From JAHZFN01 sp965149945 (GTDB taxonomy: Bacteria > Bacillota > Dehalobacteriia > UBA4068 > UBA4997), in assembly GCA_965149945.1 (NCBI GenBank), contig CBCTTQ010000017.1, forward strand, positions 1 to 47,473: a stretch of DNA of 47,473 nucleotides, read 5' to 3'. Positions within the stretch are counted from its first letter, which is position 1; each line of letters starts with the position of its first letter. This document shows positions 8,678 through 15,720 of this stretch, piece by piece. Position numbers and translations under genes: made by a program. The notes under the pieces are model-generated. The model saw only the letters and a list, made by a program, of their open reading frames with translations. It ran no database searches and had not been told where the DNA came from.

Positions 8678-9292
8678 TTGGCAAAAAAAGCGGAAAGACC
8701 GAGGAAAAAAAGAAGAAAACTCCGCAGAAGTATTGTAAAGATACTGCTGTTAGTGTTATTATTATGTTTAATGGCATATTTATATAATATTGTACCTGTT
8801 TGGCTGTATCCCATTGAATATAGTGAGGAAATTGTGGAAGACGCGGAACAGTATGAAATTGATCCTTTGCTGGTTTGCGCCATTGTCAAAAGCGAAAGCA
8901 ATTTTGATCCCAACGCGGTCAGCCCCGTAGGCGCGGTGGGATTGATGCAGCTGATGCCTGATACGGCGAGTTGGCTGGCGGAACAGCACGGAATCGAATA
9001 CTCGGAAGAAATGCTGTATGACGCGGAATATAATCTGCAGTTAGGATGTCTATATCTTTCCACTTTGTTGGAGTATTGGGACGGCAATATTGTAGAGGCG
9101 GTCGCTTCTTATAACGGCGGTCACGGCAATGTGGATGAGTGGATTGCGGAAGGGATTTGGGACGGCACGGAAGAAGGCATTGCCAATATTCCTTTTGCGG
9201 AAACCAGAACTTACACCCAAAAAGTAATGGCTTGTTATGATAACTATGTCAATCTCTATGGCGAGGATATTCGGTTTGCCGGATTTCGGTAA
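8678..9292 (+). CDS. Membrane-anchored lytic transglycosylase (SLT domain)
   Basis: The protein has a basic N-terminus, one membrane helix (about 19-40), then a goose-lysozyme-like SLT domain. It cleaves the MurNAc-GlcNAc bond of peptidoglycan outside the membrane. The catalytic Glu is E73 in KSESNFDP, followed by the GLMQLMPDTA and SYNGGHGNV motifs. It starts with TTG at 8678, seven bases after TAGGAG. It is 17 bp upstream of the nicotinate phosphoribosyltransferase gene and shares its transcript. Length is normal for the short Slt type found next to coaE in many Clostridia. Confidence 0.92.
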   Translation: MAKKAERPRKKRRKLRRSIVKILLLVLLLCLMAYLYNIVPVWLYPIEYSEEIVEDAEQYEIDPLLVCAIVKSESNFDPNAVSPVGAVGLMQLMPDTASWLAEQHGIEYSEEMLYDAEYNLQLGCLYLSTLLEYWDGNIVEAVASYNGGHGNVDEWIAEGIWDGTEEGIANIPFAETRTYTQKVMACYDNYVNLYGEDIRFAGFR

Positions 9293-9309
9293 TTGGGAGG
9301 AGACGAAAA

Positions 9310-10359
9310 ATGACGAATCATGAGGAACAATGGCTGGATAGCATGGAAAAGGTCACGGCATTGCGAGTAAGAGAAGATCGCAGATTATATTCCGCGACCC
9401 ATGAAGAAATTTTAAACGGGGCGACGACGGATATTTATTTTGTCAAAGCGCAAGAAATTCTACGCCATCTGGGAAAAGCCGACACTGTAGTAACAGCGGA
9501 AATTTTTCCCAGAAAAAGCGGGATGTTTGCCGGCATCAATGAAGCAATGGGTTTATTGCGAGACAGCGATGTGGAAGTATGGGCAAAACCGGAAGGCTGT
9601 TTTATGGAACCCAAAGATGTGATGATGCGGATCAAAGGCAGATACAGTGAATTCGGTGTTTATGAAACGGCTTTGCTGGGAATTTTGGCATCCAGTTCCG
9701 GTTGGGCTACGGCGGCTCATGAAATTAAATCGGCTTGCCCGGACAAGCCTATGAGTGTTTTCGGCGCTCGCCATTTGCATCCCGCGGTGGCGCCGGTAAT
9801 GGAACGGGCTGCCATTGTGGGAGGGGTAGATTCTTCCAGTTGCATTTTAGGCGCCAAATTGTGCGGTATGGAGCCCGCCGGGACCACGCCTCATGCTATG
9901 TTTTTGGTGGTAGGAAATACAGTAGCGGGAGCCCTTGCCTATGATGAATTGATGCCCCCGGATGCTGCCAGGGTGATTTTGGTAGATACCTTTAAAGATG
10001 AAATTGAAGAAGCTCTGACAGTGGCGGGAGCTTTAAAAGATAAGCTGGAAGGTGTGCGTCTGGATACCCCTTCCGAACGCGGCGGCGTGACTGTCGGTTT
10101 GGTACGGGAAACACGGGCGCGACTGGATCAAGCAGGATTTTCTCATGTGAAAATTGTGGTTTCCGGTGGATTGACGCCGGAGAGAGTGGCGCTCCTTGCG
10201 GAAGCAGGCGCTGATTCCTTTGGGGTTGGCAGTTACATCAGCGGCGCCGGCGCTTTAGATATGACCATGGATATCAAAGAGGTGGATGGCAAACCTGTCG
10301 CTAAACGCGGCCGGATTCCCGGTTTGACTCCCACCGAAGGATTGATTAAAATGAAATAA
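9310..10359 (+). CDS. pncB: Nicotinate phosphoribosyltransferase (short form)
   Basis: This enzyme converts nicotinate and PRPP to nicotinate mononucleotide for NAD salvage. The 349-residue protein belongs to the shorter PncB/quinolinate-PRTase-like group. Visible runs include VFGARHLHP, GTTPHAMFL (near the reactive His) and the phosphate-binding barrel end VSGGLTPE...GADSFGVGSYI. A GGGAGGAG site lies at the start. It is the second gene of the transglycosylase unit and is followed by a strong terminator. Confusion with a nicotinamide-using enzyme is possible but less likely. Confidence 0.88.
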   Translation: MTNHEEQWLDSMEKVTALRVREDRRLYSATHEEILNGATTDIYFVKAQEILRHLGKADTVVTAEIFPRKSGMFAGINEAMGLLRDSDVEVWAKPEGCFMEPKDVMMRIKGRYSEFGVYETALLGILASSSGWATAAHEIKSACPDKPMSVFGARHLHPAVAPVMERAAIVGGVDSSSCILGAKLCGMEPAGTTPHAMFLVVGNTVAGALAYDELMPPDAARVILVDTFKDEIEEALTVAGALKDKLEGVRLDTPSERGGVTVGLVRETRARLDQAGFSHVKIVVSGGLTPERVALLAEAGADSFGVGSYISGAGALDMTMDIKEVDGKPVAKRGRIPGLTPTEGLIKMK

Positions 10360-10370
10360 GCGATGACCTT

Positions 10371-10406
10371 CAGTCCCTGTTCGTAAAGCGGGGACTGTTT
10401 TTTTTT
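10371..10406 (+). terminator. Intrinsic terminator after pncB
   Basis: CAGTCCC (10371-10377) pairs with GGGACTG (10391-10397) and is followed by nine T residues (10398-10406). Confidence 0.88.
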
Positions 10407-10469
10407 ACTTTTAGAAATTTTGCTGTTTTGCCGCGCCGCCCGAAAAAAATTTTGGCGCAGGCTTCTGCC

Positions 10470-10499
10470 TTGACAGAAGAAAGAAGAGACCATTATAAT
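10470..10499 (+). promoter_or_regulatory. Promoter of the AIM24-family gene
   Basis: A perfect TTGACA (10470-10475), an 18-bp spacer and a perfect TATAAT (10494-10499). The leader to the ATG is about 135 bases and holds no other gene. Confidence 0.8.
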
Positions 10500-10639
10500 G
10501 AATACAGAAGCCTTTTGATCAGGATAGGGTCAAAGGCTGTGAATAACGCGCGACCCTGCCGTACAAAAGAGCGGAGGTTTCCGTGCCGCGGCAGTCAAAG
10601 CAAAAGGGCATAAGAAAATTGAACAGGAGGAATGAGGAT

Positions 10640-11317
10640 ATGCAATATGAAATCAAAGGTGGCGCCTTTCCGATAGTTGTTTGTTATCTGGAATCGGGCG
10701 AACAAATGATTACGGAAAAAGGTTCTATGGTATGGCAATCACCCAATGTGAAGATGGAAACAAAAGGCGGCGGCGTCGGGAAAATGTTCACTAAGGCTTT
10801 ATCCGGGGAAAGTATGTTCCAAAATATTTTCACGGCTCAGAAAGGCGCTGCCATGATTACCTTCGGTTCCAGTTTTCCGGGGAAAATCATTCCTTTGGAA
10901 ATCGGACCCGGGAAAGAAATGATTTTGCAAAAACGTTCTTTCCTGGCGGCGGAAGCCAGCGTGGAATTGACCATTCATTTCAGTAAAAAAATGGGAACCG
11001 GTTTTTTTGCCGGCGAAGGCTTTATTATGCAGAAATTATCCGGACAGGGAATCGCTTTCGCGGAAATTGACGGAGATTTAATCGAATATCATTTGGATGC
11101 CGGTGAAAAACTGGTGGTAGATACAGGTAATGTGGCAGGATTTGAAATTAGTGTATCGATGGATATTCAGCAGGTTCCCGGATTGAAAAACAAAATTTTG
11201 GGTGGGGAAGGATTGTTTCACACGGTTTTGACTGGTCCCGGAACGGTTTGGTTGCAAACGATGCCTATTGCCAATGTGGCGGAAGCCATTCGAGCATTTA
11301 TTCCGACAGGAAATTAA
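10640..11317 (+). CDS. TIGR00266/AIM24 family protein
   Basis: This 225-residue protein of beta-rich repeats shows typical AIM24 runs: a FPIVVCYLESGEQM start, FGSSFPGKIIPLEI, and GEGLFHTVLTGPGTVWLQT near the end. The family folds as a double-psi-like beta structure. Yeast AIM24 is mitochondrial, but the bacterial role is not defined. Start 10640 is chosen because AGGAGG (10625-10630) is nine bases upstream. The longer frame has no better site. It has its own promoter and is followed by a small membrane protein 80 bp away. Confidence 0.85.
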   Translation: MQYEIKGGAFPIVVCYLESGEQMITEKGSMVWQSPNVKMETKGGGVGKMFTKALSGESMFQNIFTAQKGAAMITFGSSFPGKIIPLEIGPGKEMILQKRSFLAAEASVELTIHFSKKMGTGFFAGEGFIMQKLSGQGIAFAEIDGDLIEYHLDAGEKLVVDTGNVAGFEISVSMDIQQVPGLKNKILGGEGLFHTVLTGPGTVWLQTMPIANVAEAIRAFIPTGN

Positions 11318-11397
11318 AAAATCCCGCAAGGAGTGTGTTGAGAAAGCAGAGGAGTGAGGATCTTGTCGCTTGTTTTTCTTGGTAAAGGAGGATAACG

Positions 11398-11784
11398 ATG
11401 CCAAAGCAAGAAAAGAGGCGGTATTCCCGTTGCAAGGGTGTGCTGTTTTGTATAGCGGCGCTGTTGGTTGGGATCCTTCTTTTTTATCTGGGGGAGATGG
11501 ATGATGCTCCCGGTCTCAGTTTTATTGGTTTACTGCTGGCTTTTTTGCTGGTGATGCGTGGTTTATGCTATTTTCGAGTTATCTCCGTCGGTTATGCGGT
11601 TCCTGTTGTTTTGTTGGTTTTCGGAGTTGTAGCCTGTTTTTTTCCTATAGTGTTGCTTTGGGATGGAGAGCTGGCAAAGATTACCGCTTTGTTTTGGATC
11701 GCGGAAACAGTGGGGTTTGGTCTGCTTTTGCTGGGTGTCTTGGGAATACGGCGCAACCGACGAAAACGTCGTACGGTTTCATGA
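11398..11784 (+). CDS. Small membrane protein of unknown function
   Basis: The 128-residue protein has a short basic N-terminus, four predicted membrane helices (about 13-31, 39-56, 62-84, 93-115) and a basic tail (RRNRRKRR) that should face the cytosol. AAGGAGG lies upstream of the ATG. No family was recognised. It marks the edge of the core block before the toxin/immunity island and may share the AIM24 transcript. Confidence 0.6.
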   Translation: MPKQEKRRYSRCKGVLFCIAALLVGILLFYLGEMDDAPGLSFIGLLLAFLLVMRGLCYFRVISVGYAVPVVLLVFGVVACFFPIVLLWDGELAKITALFWIAETVGFGLLLLGVLGIRRNRRKRRTVS

Positions 11785-11872
11785 AAATAGAGAATAACCT
11801 GATTGATGAGTATGCAACAGAATCCAACGCTCTTTTGATCAAGTAAAGGAATATGACGGCAACTGTAATTTT

Positions 11873-12169
11873 TTGAGGGATCAAAATGGCAAATTGGACG
11901 GCGGGAAGCCCAATACCCCAGCATTTTCCAATACCGGCGAGAGTTACGGGATAAAGAGTACCCAAACCGGTTTGGTGAAACAGGTAACGGTGTACGGCGC
12001 CGGAAAAGACGGCAGGGGAAAACGTAAGGATATCGACATTGAGCACGAGCATAAAAACCCTATTAATAAAAAGGTCTTTCGGGCTGATGAAATTCACGTC
12101 CACGAGTATATCGACGGCAAGAGAAGTGAAGAAGCGAGAAAACCATCGAAAAAGAAAGGCGACTCCTAA
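11873..12169 (+). CDS. Probable polymorphic-toxin C-terminal fragment
   Basis: The frame is open from about 11810, but no ATG or ribosome binding site precedes it; the first usable codon is TTG 11873. It ends in a Lys-rich tail (KPSKKKGDS). The run GRGKRKDIDIEHEH and the later HVHEY with spaced His/Asp/Glu resemble C-terminal toxin modules of LXG/WXG or contact-dependent systems. There the tip domain is swapped between large secreted carriers. No carrier domain is present, so this is most likely an orphan toxin tip or a silent cassette. Candidate immunity genes follow at once. The exact toxin class is not recognised. Confidence 0.45.
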   Translation: MRDQNGKLDGGKPNTPAFSNTGESYGIKSTQTGLVKQVTVYGAGKDGRGKRKDIDIEHEHKNPINKKVFRADEIHVHEYIDGKRSEEARKPSKKKGDS

Positions 12170-12183
12170 CGGTCGCCCGATAC
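12134..12183 (+). repeat. Direct repeat copy 1 (toxin 3' end and stop)
   Basis: About 50 bases covering the last codons of the toxin-like frame, its TAA stop and a GGCGAC/GTCGCC hairpin recur almost exactly at 12576-12626, differing by one inserted A. The repeat period is about 442 bp. Confidence 0.85.
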
Positions 12184-12199
12184 GGAGGGCTGAAATAAC

Positions 12200-12571
12200 A
12201 TGAAAAAGTATTTTGGCAGCGACAGTCTGCAGGATTTGATTGATGAAATCTATGAAGTCGAAACAGGCCTTCTCTATAAAGACACGGAGTATCAGACCTG
12301 GCTGGACGGGAGAGGATGGTGTATCGGTTTCATTTGTTATGTGAACGACAACGACAAAGATTATAACATCCCAGAGGATGCGCATACAAAGAGTATCCGC
12401 GGCTATGAAACGATAGAAGACATGATCGAGCAGTACATTCTTCATGACGGAACAAGGTTAAAGGACGCCGTGGAGATGGACAGCGTCGGCTGGGGTAAAG
12501 ATTATAAGGGAGAACCGACTGTACCCATGCCCGAGTGGCCTGACAAGCTGGTGGAAAAGAAAAAGGAGTAA
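12200..12571 (+). CDS. Candidate immunity protein, copy 1
   Basis: This is a 123-residue acidic protein with no signal or membrane segment. It is a close paralogue of the next gene: they share SDSLQDLIDEIYE-like starts, YQTWLDGRGWCIGF, IEQYILHDGTRLKDAVEMD and the end PMPEWPDKLVEKKKE. A GGAGGG site lies before the ATG. Its place directly after a toxin-like C-terminus, and its duplication, are the usual layout of immunity genes. Function is inferred from context; no family was recognised. This copy lacks about 16 residues present in the middle of copy 2. Confidence 0.55.
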   Translation: MKKYFGSDSLQDLIDEIYEVETGLLYKDTEYQTWLDGRGWCIGFICYVNDNDKDYNIPEDAHTKSIRGYETIEDMIEQYILHDGTRLKDAVEMDSVGWGKDYKGEPTVPMPEWPDKLVEKKKE

Positions 12572-12575
12572 AGAG

Positions 12576-12626
12576 GCGAGAAAACCATCGAAAAAAGAAA
12601 GGCGACTCCTAACGGTCGCCCGATAC
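12576..12626 (+). repeat. Direct repeat copy 2 (toxin 3' end carried with the second immunity gene)
   Basis: This is the second copy of the 12134-12183 sequence, now sitting between the two paralogues and no longer attached to a toxin frame. It marks the left end of the duplicated unit. Confidence 0.85.
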
Positions 12627-12643
12627 GGGGGTGTGAAATCACG

Positions 12644-13054
12644 ATGAAGTATTTTGGTTGCGACAGTCTGCAGGATTTAATTGATGACATTTATGAATCT
12701 GAAACGGGTCTTCTTTATAAAGATACTGTGTATCAGACCTGGCTGGACGGGAGAGGCTGGTGTATCGGTTTTATCGGGTATGCAAGATATGATGATTACG
12801 GACATCAACTGGACTATTGGGATGATGAAATCTATCCTCCGAAAGGGATTCCGGAAGACGCGCACACCAAAAGTACCCGCGGCTATGAGACGGTGGAGGA
12901 TATGATTGAGCAGTACATTCTTCATGACGGAACAAGGTTGAAGGACGCCGTGGAAATGGACTGTACCGACTGGGGAACTTCTGAGTATTCAGGCGGAATA
13001 ACGATTCCCATGCCCGAGTGGCCGGACAAACTGGTGGAAAAGAAAAAAGAGTAA
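12644..13054 (+). CDS. Candidate immunity protein, copy 2
   Basis: This 136-residue paralogue of the preceding gene has the same ends and an Asp/Tyr-rich insert (DDYGHQLDYWDDEIYPP) at about residues 50-66. The pair has diverged more in the middle than at the ends, as expected if the toxin-facing surface changes fastest. Start is ATG 12644 with GGGGGTG upstream. A terminator follows. The role is inferred from context only. Confidence 0.55.
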   Translation: MKYFGCDSLQDLIDDIYESETGLLYKDTVYQTWLDGRGWCIGFIGYARYDDYGHQLDYWDDEIYPPKGIPEDAHTKSTRGYETVEDMIEQYILHDGTRLKDAVEMDCTDWGTSEYSGGITIPMPEWPDKLVEKKKE

Positions 13055-13081
13055 AGCAAAAGAAAGTTTCGGATATTGTGT

Positions 13082-13111
13082 AAAAGCACCCTGTTTTCGG
13101 GGTGTTTTTCT
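13082..13111 (+). terminator. Terminator after the immunity pair
   Basis: CACCC (13087-13091) pairs with GGGTG (13100-13104), flanked by A4 and T5. The stem is short but classic. Confidence 0.65.
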
Positions 13112-13135
13112 TATGGGGAAAAGGAGGAGAGGGTC

Positions 13136-13471
13136 ATGCTGCGAGCGTGCCCTTATTGCGGCGGGATTCATGACCGAGGACAGCCCTGCGGGGCAAAGCC
13201 GACGCGGGACTATCAAAGAGAGCGCGAACATACGGACGAGAAACGGGCGGCCTTTCGGGGAAGTTCGGAATGGAAGAGCAAAAGAGAGCAAATCAAAGAG
13301 AGGGGTCATCACTGCTGCCGAGTCTGTCTTGTCAGTCCGGCGCCGAAGGCCAGGCGGTATAACACCGACCGTACCTCGGTGCATCATATTGATTCATTGA
13401 GTCAGGCTTGGAAGAAGCGTCTTTCCGACGGCAACCTGATCACCCTTTGCCCGTATCATCATCGGCTTTAA
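13136..13471 (+). CDS. HNH endonuclease-like protein (phage type)
   Basis: This 111-residue protein has an N-terminal CPYCGG zinc-knuckle pair and an HNH core: CCRVC, then VHHIDSL (metal-binding His pair), N in GNLITLC, and HH at the end. That is the layout of small phage HNH nucleases found next to terminase genes. The frame stops right after CPYHHRL, so the usual extra C-terminal residues are missing and it may be slightly truncated. AAGGAGG lies at 13121-13127. No other phage genes are nearby, so it is probably a remnant of mobile DNA. Confidence 0.7.
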   Translation: MLRACPYCGGIHDRGQPCGAKPTRDYQREREHTDEKRAAFRGSSEWKSKREQIKERGHHCCRVCLVSPAPKARRYNTDRTSVHHIDSLSQAWKKRLSDGNLITLCPYHHRL

Positions 13472-13537
13472 GGATTATTAAGCGTATTTTTTCCAAAAAT
13501 CAAAATAAAAGTACTTTAAATCAATAACAGTAAGCAA

Positions 13538-13569
13538 AAAACACCTGTTACTGTTTTAACAGGTGTTTT
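13538..13569. terminator. Bidirectional terminator
   Basis: A 13-bp perfect stem (13538-13550 with 13557-13569, AAAACACCTGTTA) has T-runs on both sides. It can stop plus-strand transcripts from the HNH gene and minus-strand transcripts from the tRNA side. Confidence 0.8.
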
Positions 13570-13574
13570 GTATG

Positions 13575-13780
13575 GTACGAGTGTTCTTACAGGACTTGCC
13601 CGCAAACGCAGTAGTGGCAAAGGATTTTGGCTGCGCCGAATGCGCGATATCGTGAAAAGTTGGTAGCGATTGTGAGCCGTCGCAAGTGCGTTTACAAACG
13701 AGCAGGCGAACTGAGCGTGACTTTTCACGAAAGAGGAGGAAGAAGGAAACGAACGGAGAGCTTGTTTTTGTCAAAAAATA
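13575..13780. ncRNA. Candidate conserved structured RNA element beside tRNA cluster
   Basis: About 200 bases with no credible protein gene are bounded by terminator hairpins on both sides. They contain a long-range 10-bp inverted repeat (CGTGAAAAGT 13651-13660 with ACTTTTCACG 13720-13729) and several small hairpins between. From memory, antisense reading-frame fragments like those here recur as spurious proteins in many gut Clostridia genomes, which would fit a widespread conserved RNA. The raiA-type RNA is one class of similar size to test. Strand and class are not settled. Confidence 0.35.
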
Positions 13781-13809
13781 AGCCGGAGCAAAGTTCACTT
13801 TGCTCCGGC
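13773..13809 (-). terminator. Terminator of the tRNA-Leu unit
   Basis: A 12-bp perfect stem (13782-13793 with 13798-13809, GCCGGAGCAAAG) is followed on the reverse strand by TTATTTTTT (13773-13781). Confidence 0.85.
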
Positions 13810-13810
13810 G

Positions 13811-13893
13811 TGGTGCGGATGACAGGAATCGAACCTGCACGCTAATGCGCTAGATCCTAAGTCTAGTGCGTCTGCCAGTTCCGCCACATCCGC
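13811..13893 (-). tRNA. tRNA-Leu (anticodon UAG)
   Basis: A full cloverleaf reads on the reverse strand: acceptor GCGGATG/CATCCGC, anticodon stem CTAGA/TCTAG with loop CTTAGGA, a long variable arm as in class II tRNAs, and encoded CCA. Confidence 0.96.
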
Positions 13894-13905
13894 GAGATAT
13901 GTTTG

Positions 13906-13934
13906 AAAAAATCCGCAGTAAAAAACTGCGGATT
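13906..13934 (-). terminator. Terminator between tRNA-Lys and tRNA-Leu
   Basis: AATCCGCAGT (13910-13919) pairs with ACTGCGGATT (13925-13934). On the reverse strand the stem ends in T6. tRNA-Leu must be made by read-through or from its own promoter. Confidence 0.75.
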
Positions 13935-13938
13935 TCCT

Positions 13939-14014
13939 TGGTGATCCATCGGGGATTCGAACCCCGGACACCCTGATTAAAAGTCAGGTGCTCTACCGAC
14001 TGAGCTAATGAATC
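13939..14014 (-). tRNA. tRNA-Lys (anticodon UUU)
   Basis: The cloverleaf has acceptor GATTCAT paired with ATGGATC (one U-G), anticodon loop CTTTTAA, T arm CGGGG/CCCCG and encoded CCA. Confidence 0.96.
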
Positions 14015-14015
14015 A

Positions 14016-14093
14016 TGGGGTGGATAAAGGGGATCGAACCCTCGAAGTGCCGGAGCCACAATCCGGTGCGTTAACCGCTTCGCCATATCCACC
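14016..14093 (-). tRNA. tRNA-His (anticodon GUG)
   Basis: The anticodon loop is TTGTGGC. The genome encodes the extra 5' G(-1) opposite discriminator C73, a tRNA-His identity feature, and CCA is encoded. It is separated from tRNA-Lys by one base. Confidence 0.96.
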
Positions 14094-14122
14094 ATATTCC
14101 GTATGTTATACGAGCAAGTATT

Positions 14123-14151
14123 ATATTATCAAAATTCAGAAGTCTTGTCAA
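14123..14151 (-). promoter_or_regulatory. Promoter of the tRNA cluster
   Basis: On the reverse strand there is TTGACA (14146-14151), a 17-bp spacer and TAATAT (14123-14128), about 30 bases before tRNA-His. Confidence 0.8.
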
Positions 14152-14256
14152 TAGATTTGCCGAAAAAAATCAGGAAAAAGCGTCCTTTCCACAGGCGCCC
14201 TCAACGCGAAAAAAGGCGCTTCCCCCGCCAAAAATTTTTGTGGCCATTTCTCTTTT

Positions 14257-15180
14257 TTAAGAGGAAGCGTCTTCTTGCTTTTTCTCTCCTGCCTGTGGTT
14301 GAGAAAGGGTATCCGCTACCACCAGAACAGAGCCGGCGATCATAATCAGGAGTCCGATGAGATAATTCAGTGTCAGTGCTTCTTTCAGAAAGAGGAAAGA
14401 AAAAAAGGCTCCCGCGAAAGGTGCGATGGCGTAGTAAGCGCTGGTTTTCGCGGCGCCGATGGTTCTTTGGGCGCGGACATAACAAAAAATGCTCATGCCG
14501 TAGGCCACGAACCCCAGGAACAAGGCGGGAAAAATTGTCTCGAGAGGCGGGAAGTCGCTGCCCGCGCCGAGTGCCAGAAAAAAAGAACCGAATCCGGAAA
14601 ATCCCCCCTGCACAATAATGATTTGATAGGTACTTTTTTCCGCGAGTTGACGAGTGCAGTTGTTTTCCATCCCCCAGCAGATGGTTGCCAGCAATACCAG
14701 CAACGAGCCCCAGGAAAAGGTGAGCGTGGAAAAATCTTCCACTGAAAGGATGGAACTTGCCAATGTAACCAGAAAAATCGCCAGCCAGAGTCGTTTGGAA
14801 ACAGCTTCTCGAAAAAGCAGGAGCGCGATGAGGGAGGTGGCGACGATCTCGAAATTATTAAGCAGCGAGGCGCTGGAGGAGGTGGTGTGAGAAAGCCCGA
14901 ACATCAAAAGGATGGGGGCGAGAATATCCAGAATGACCATGCCGGCGGTGTAGGGCAAATCTTGTTTGCACAGCTTGGGGGTGGCGGTGTCTTTTCTGCC
15001 GTGCAGCAGATAAAGGATTCCGATCCCCAATCCGGCGCCCCAATAGAGGAGCGCCGCCATCATCATGGGATCCACCTTTTCCAGCAGTACTTTGGAGCCG
15101 GGAATATTTACCGCGTAAAATACCGCCGCCAGGATGGCGTAGAAAATGGCAACCGTTTTTTGTCGAGAGGTTTTATTCAC
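14257..15180 (-). CDS. EamA/DMT family transporter
   Basis: This 307-residue protein has ten membrane helices in two EamA repeats (about 10-145 and 155-290), the usual drug/metabolite exporter layout. The second repeat ends in FFSFLFLKEALTLNYLIG, the hallmark E(A) region of the family. The tail is charged (QAGEKKQEDASS). The start is GTG at 15178-15180 with AAGGGG eight bases before it. It is monocistronic. The substrate cannot be told; amino acids or related metabolites are typical. Confidence 0.88.
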   Translation of the reverse strand: MNKTSRQKTVAIFYAILAAVFYAVNIPGSKVLLEKVDPMMMAALLYWGAGLGIGILYLLHGRKDTATPKLCKQDLPYTAGMVILDILAPILLMFGLSHTTSSSASLLNNFEIVATSLIALLLFREAVSKRLWLAIFLVTLASSILSVEDFSTLTFSWGSLLVLLATICWGMENNCTRQLAEKSTYQIIIVQGGFSGFGSFFLALGAGSDFPPLETIFPALFLGFVAYGMSIFCYVRAQRTIGAAKTSAYYAIAPFAGAFFSFLFLKEALTLNYLIGLLIMIAGSVLVVADTLSQPQAGEKKQEDASS

Positions 15181-15285
15181 GGAAATCGCCCCTTGTCTTT
15201 TACCTTTGGTTCGAGGAAAGGGCTCGCCAAAGGATTGTGGTTCCGCTGATTTCTTTTCGGAACTGTTGCAACGGATTCTGGGAAA

Positions 15286-15314
15286 ATCATATCATATTTC
15301 AGGGAGAATCACAA
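15286..15314 (-). promoter_or_regulatory. Promoter of the EamA gene
   Basis: On the reverse strand: TTGTGA (15309-15314), 17-bp spacer, TATGAT (15286-15291). The leader is about 100 bases. Confidence 0.6.
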
Positions 15315-15409
15315 GGGATCGTTGACAAAAAGACCTGTATACAGTGGAGCTGAATCTTGTTTTTATAATCATAGCGTCGGATATTTTTTTCGAAATTACG
15401 GAATAGTAA

Positions 15410-15438
15410 TTGACATTCTGCCCGGAGTTCGATATAAT
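15410..15438 (+). promoter_or_regulatory. Promoter of the P-type ATPase leader
   Basis: Consensus TTGACA (15410-15415), 17-bp spacer and consensus TATAAT (15433-15438). The start point near 15445 leaves a leader of about 275 bases before the ATPase ATG. Confidence 0.9.
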
Positions 15439-15444
15439 ACAATT

Positions 15445-15606
15445 GTTGTAAGACCATTTGACAGTAATCAAGAAACGAGGACTCATACACGATGAACGAT
15501 TCTGACGATAGTGACACGGAGCCATGTTGTCAGTTTGTTAGGTACATATTTTTTGCCTGCGAGGCATAACCTAAACCCAATAAGGGTCGTTTGGTTATGT
15601 CTTTTT
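15445..15606 (+). promoter_or_regulatory. Attenuator-like leader (possible riboswitch of unknown class)
   Basis: The leader ends in a terminator hairpin: CATAACC (15565-15571) pairs with GGTTATG (15593-15599), with AAA/TTT and CCC/GGG pairs above and bulges between, followed by TCTTTTTG. TTAGGT at 15538-15543 can instead pair with ACCTAA at 15569-15574 inside the terminator's left arm, so an antiterminator form exists. Upstream, CTGAC/GTCAG and GACA/TGTC can form alternative stems (15502-15533). The hallmarks of yybP-ykoY, M-box, NiCo and T-box leaders were looked for and not found. Control by the transported ion is an inference. Confidence 0.5.
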
Positions 15607-15720
15607 GTGTTGCTATTTTGTGGGTTTTTGCAGAATGATGGGGATCGGCTGCCGCTCGCGGCAGTTTGAACATAAAAGGTATTTATTTTTTATTATCAGA
15701 AAGGAGTTGTCAATCCAATT

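Noticed and set aside
11565..11846. 93-codon frame overlapping the small membrane protein and the toxin start region
   Set aside because: It is out of frame with both, has no ribosome binding site and its first part is a shadow of the membrane protein gene.
12134..12626. The repeated 50-bp sequence as a CRISPR array or transposon end
   Set aside because: Only two copies exist 442 bp apart with a gene between, and no target-site duplication or transposase is seen; a tandem gene duplication explains it.
13556..13845. Open frames of 72-94 codons on both strands through the candidate RNA and into tRNA-Leu
   Set aside because: They run into a tRNA and terminator hairpins and have tRNA-derived ends (RMTGIEPAR, MQVRFLSSAP), a classic artefact.
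15292..15525. Reverse-strand 72-77 codon frames upstream of the P-type ATPase
   Set aside because: They cover both the EamA promoter and the ATPase promoter and lack ribosome binding sites.
15445..15606. Reading the ATPase leader as a yybP-ykoY manganese or M-box magnesium riboswitch
   Set aside because: The conserved core runs of those classes (such as the GGGGAGUA element) were not found, so only an unknown attenuator is claimed.
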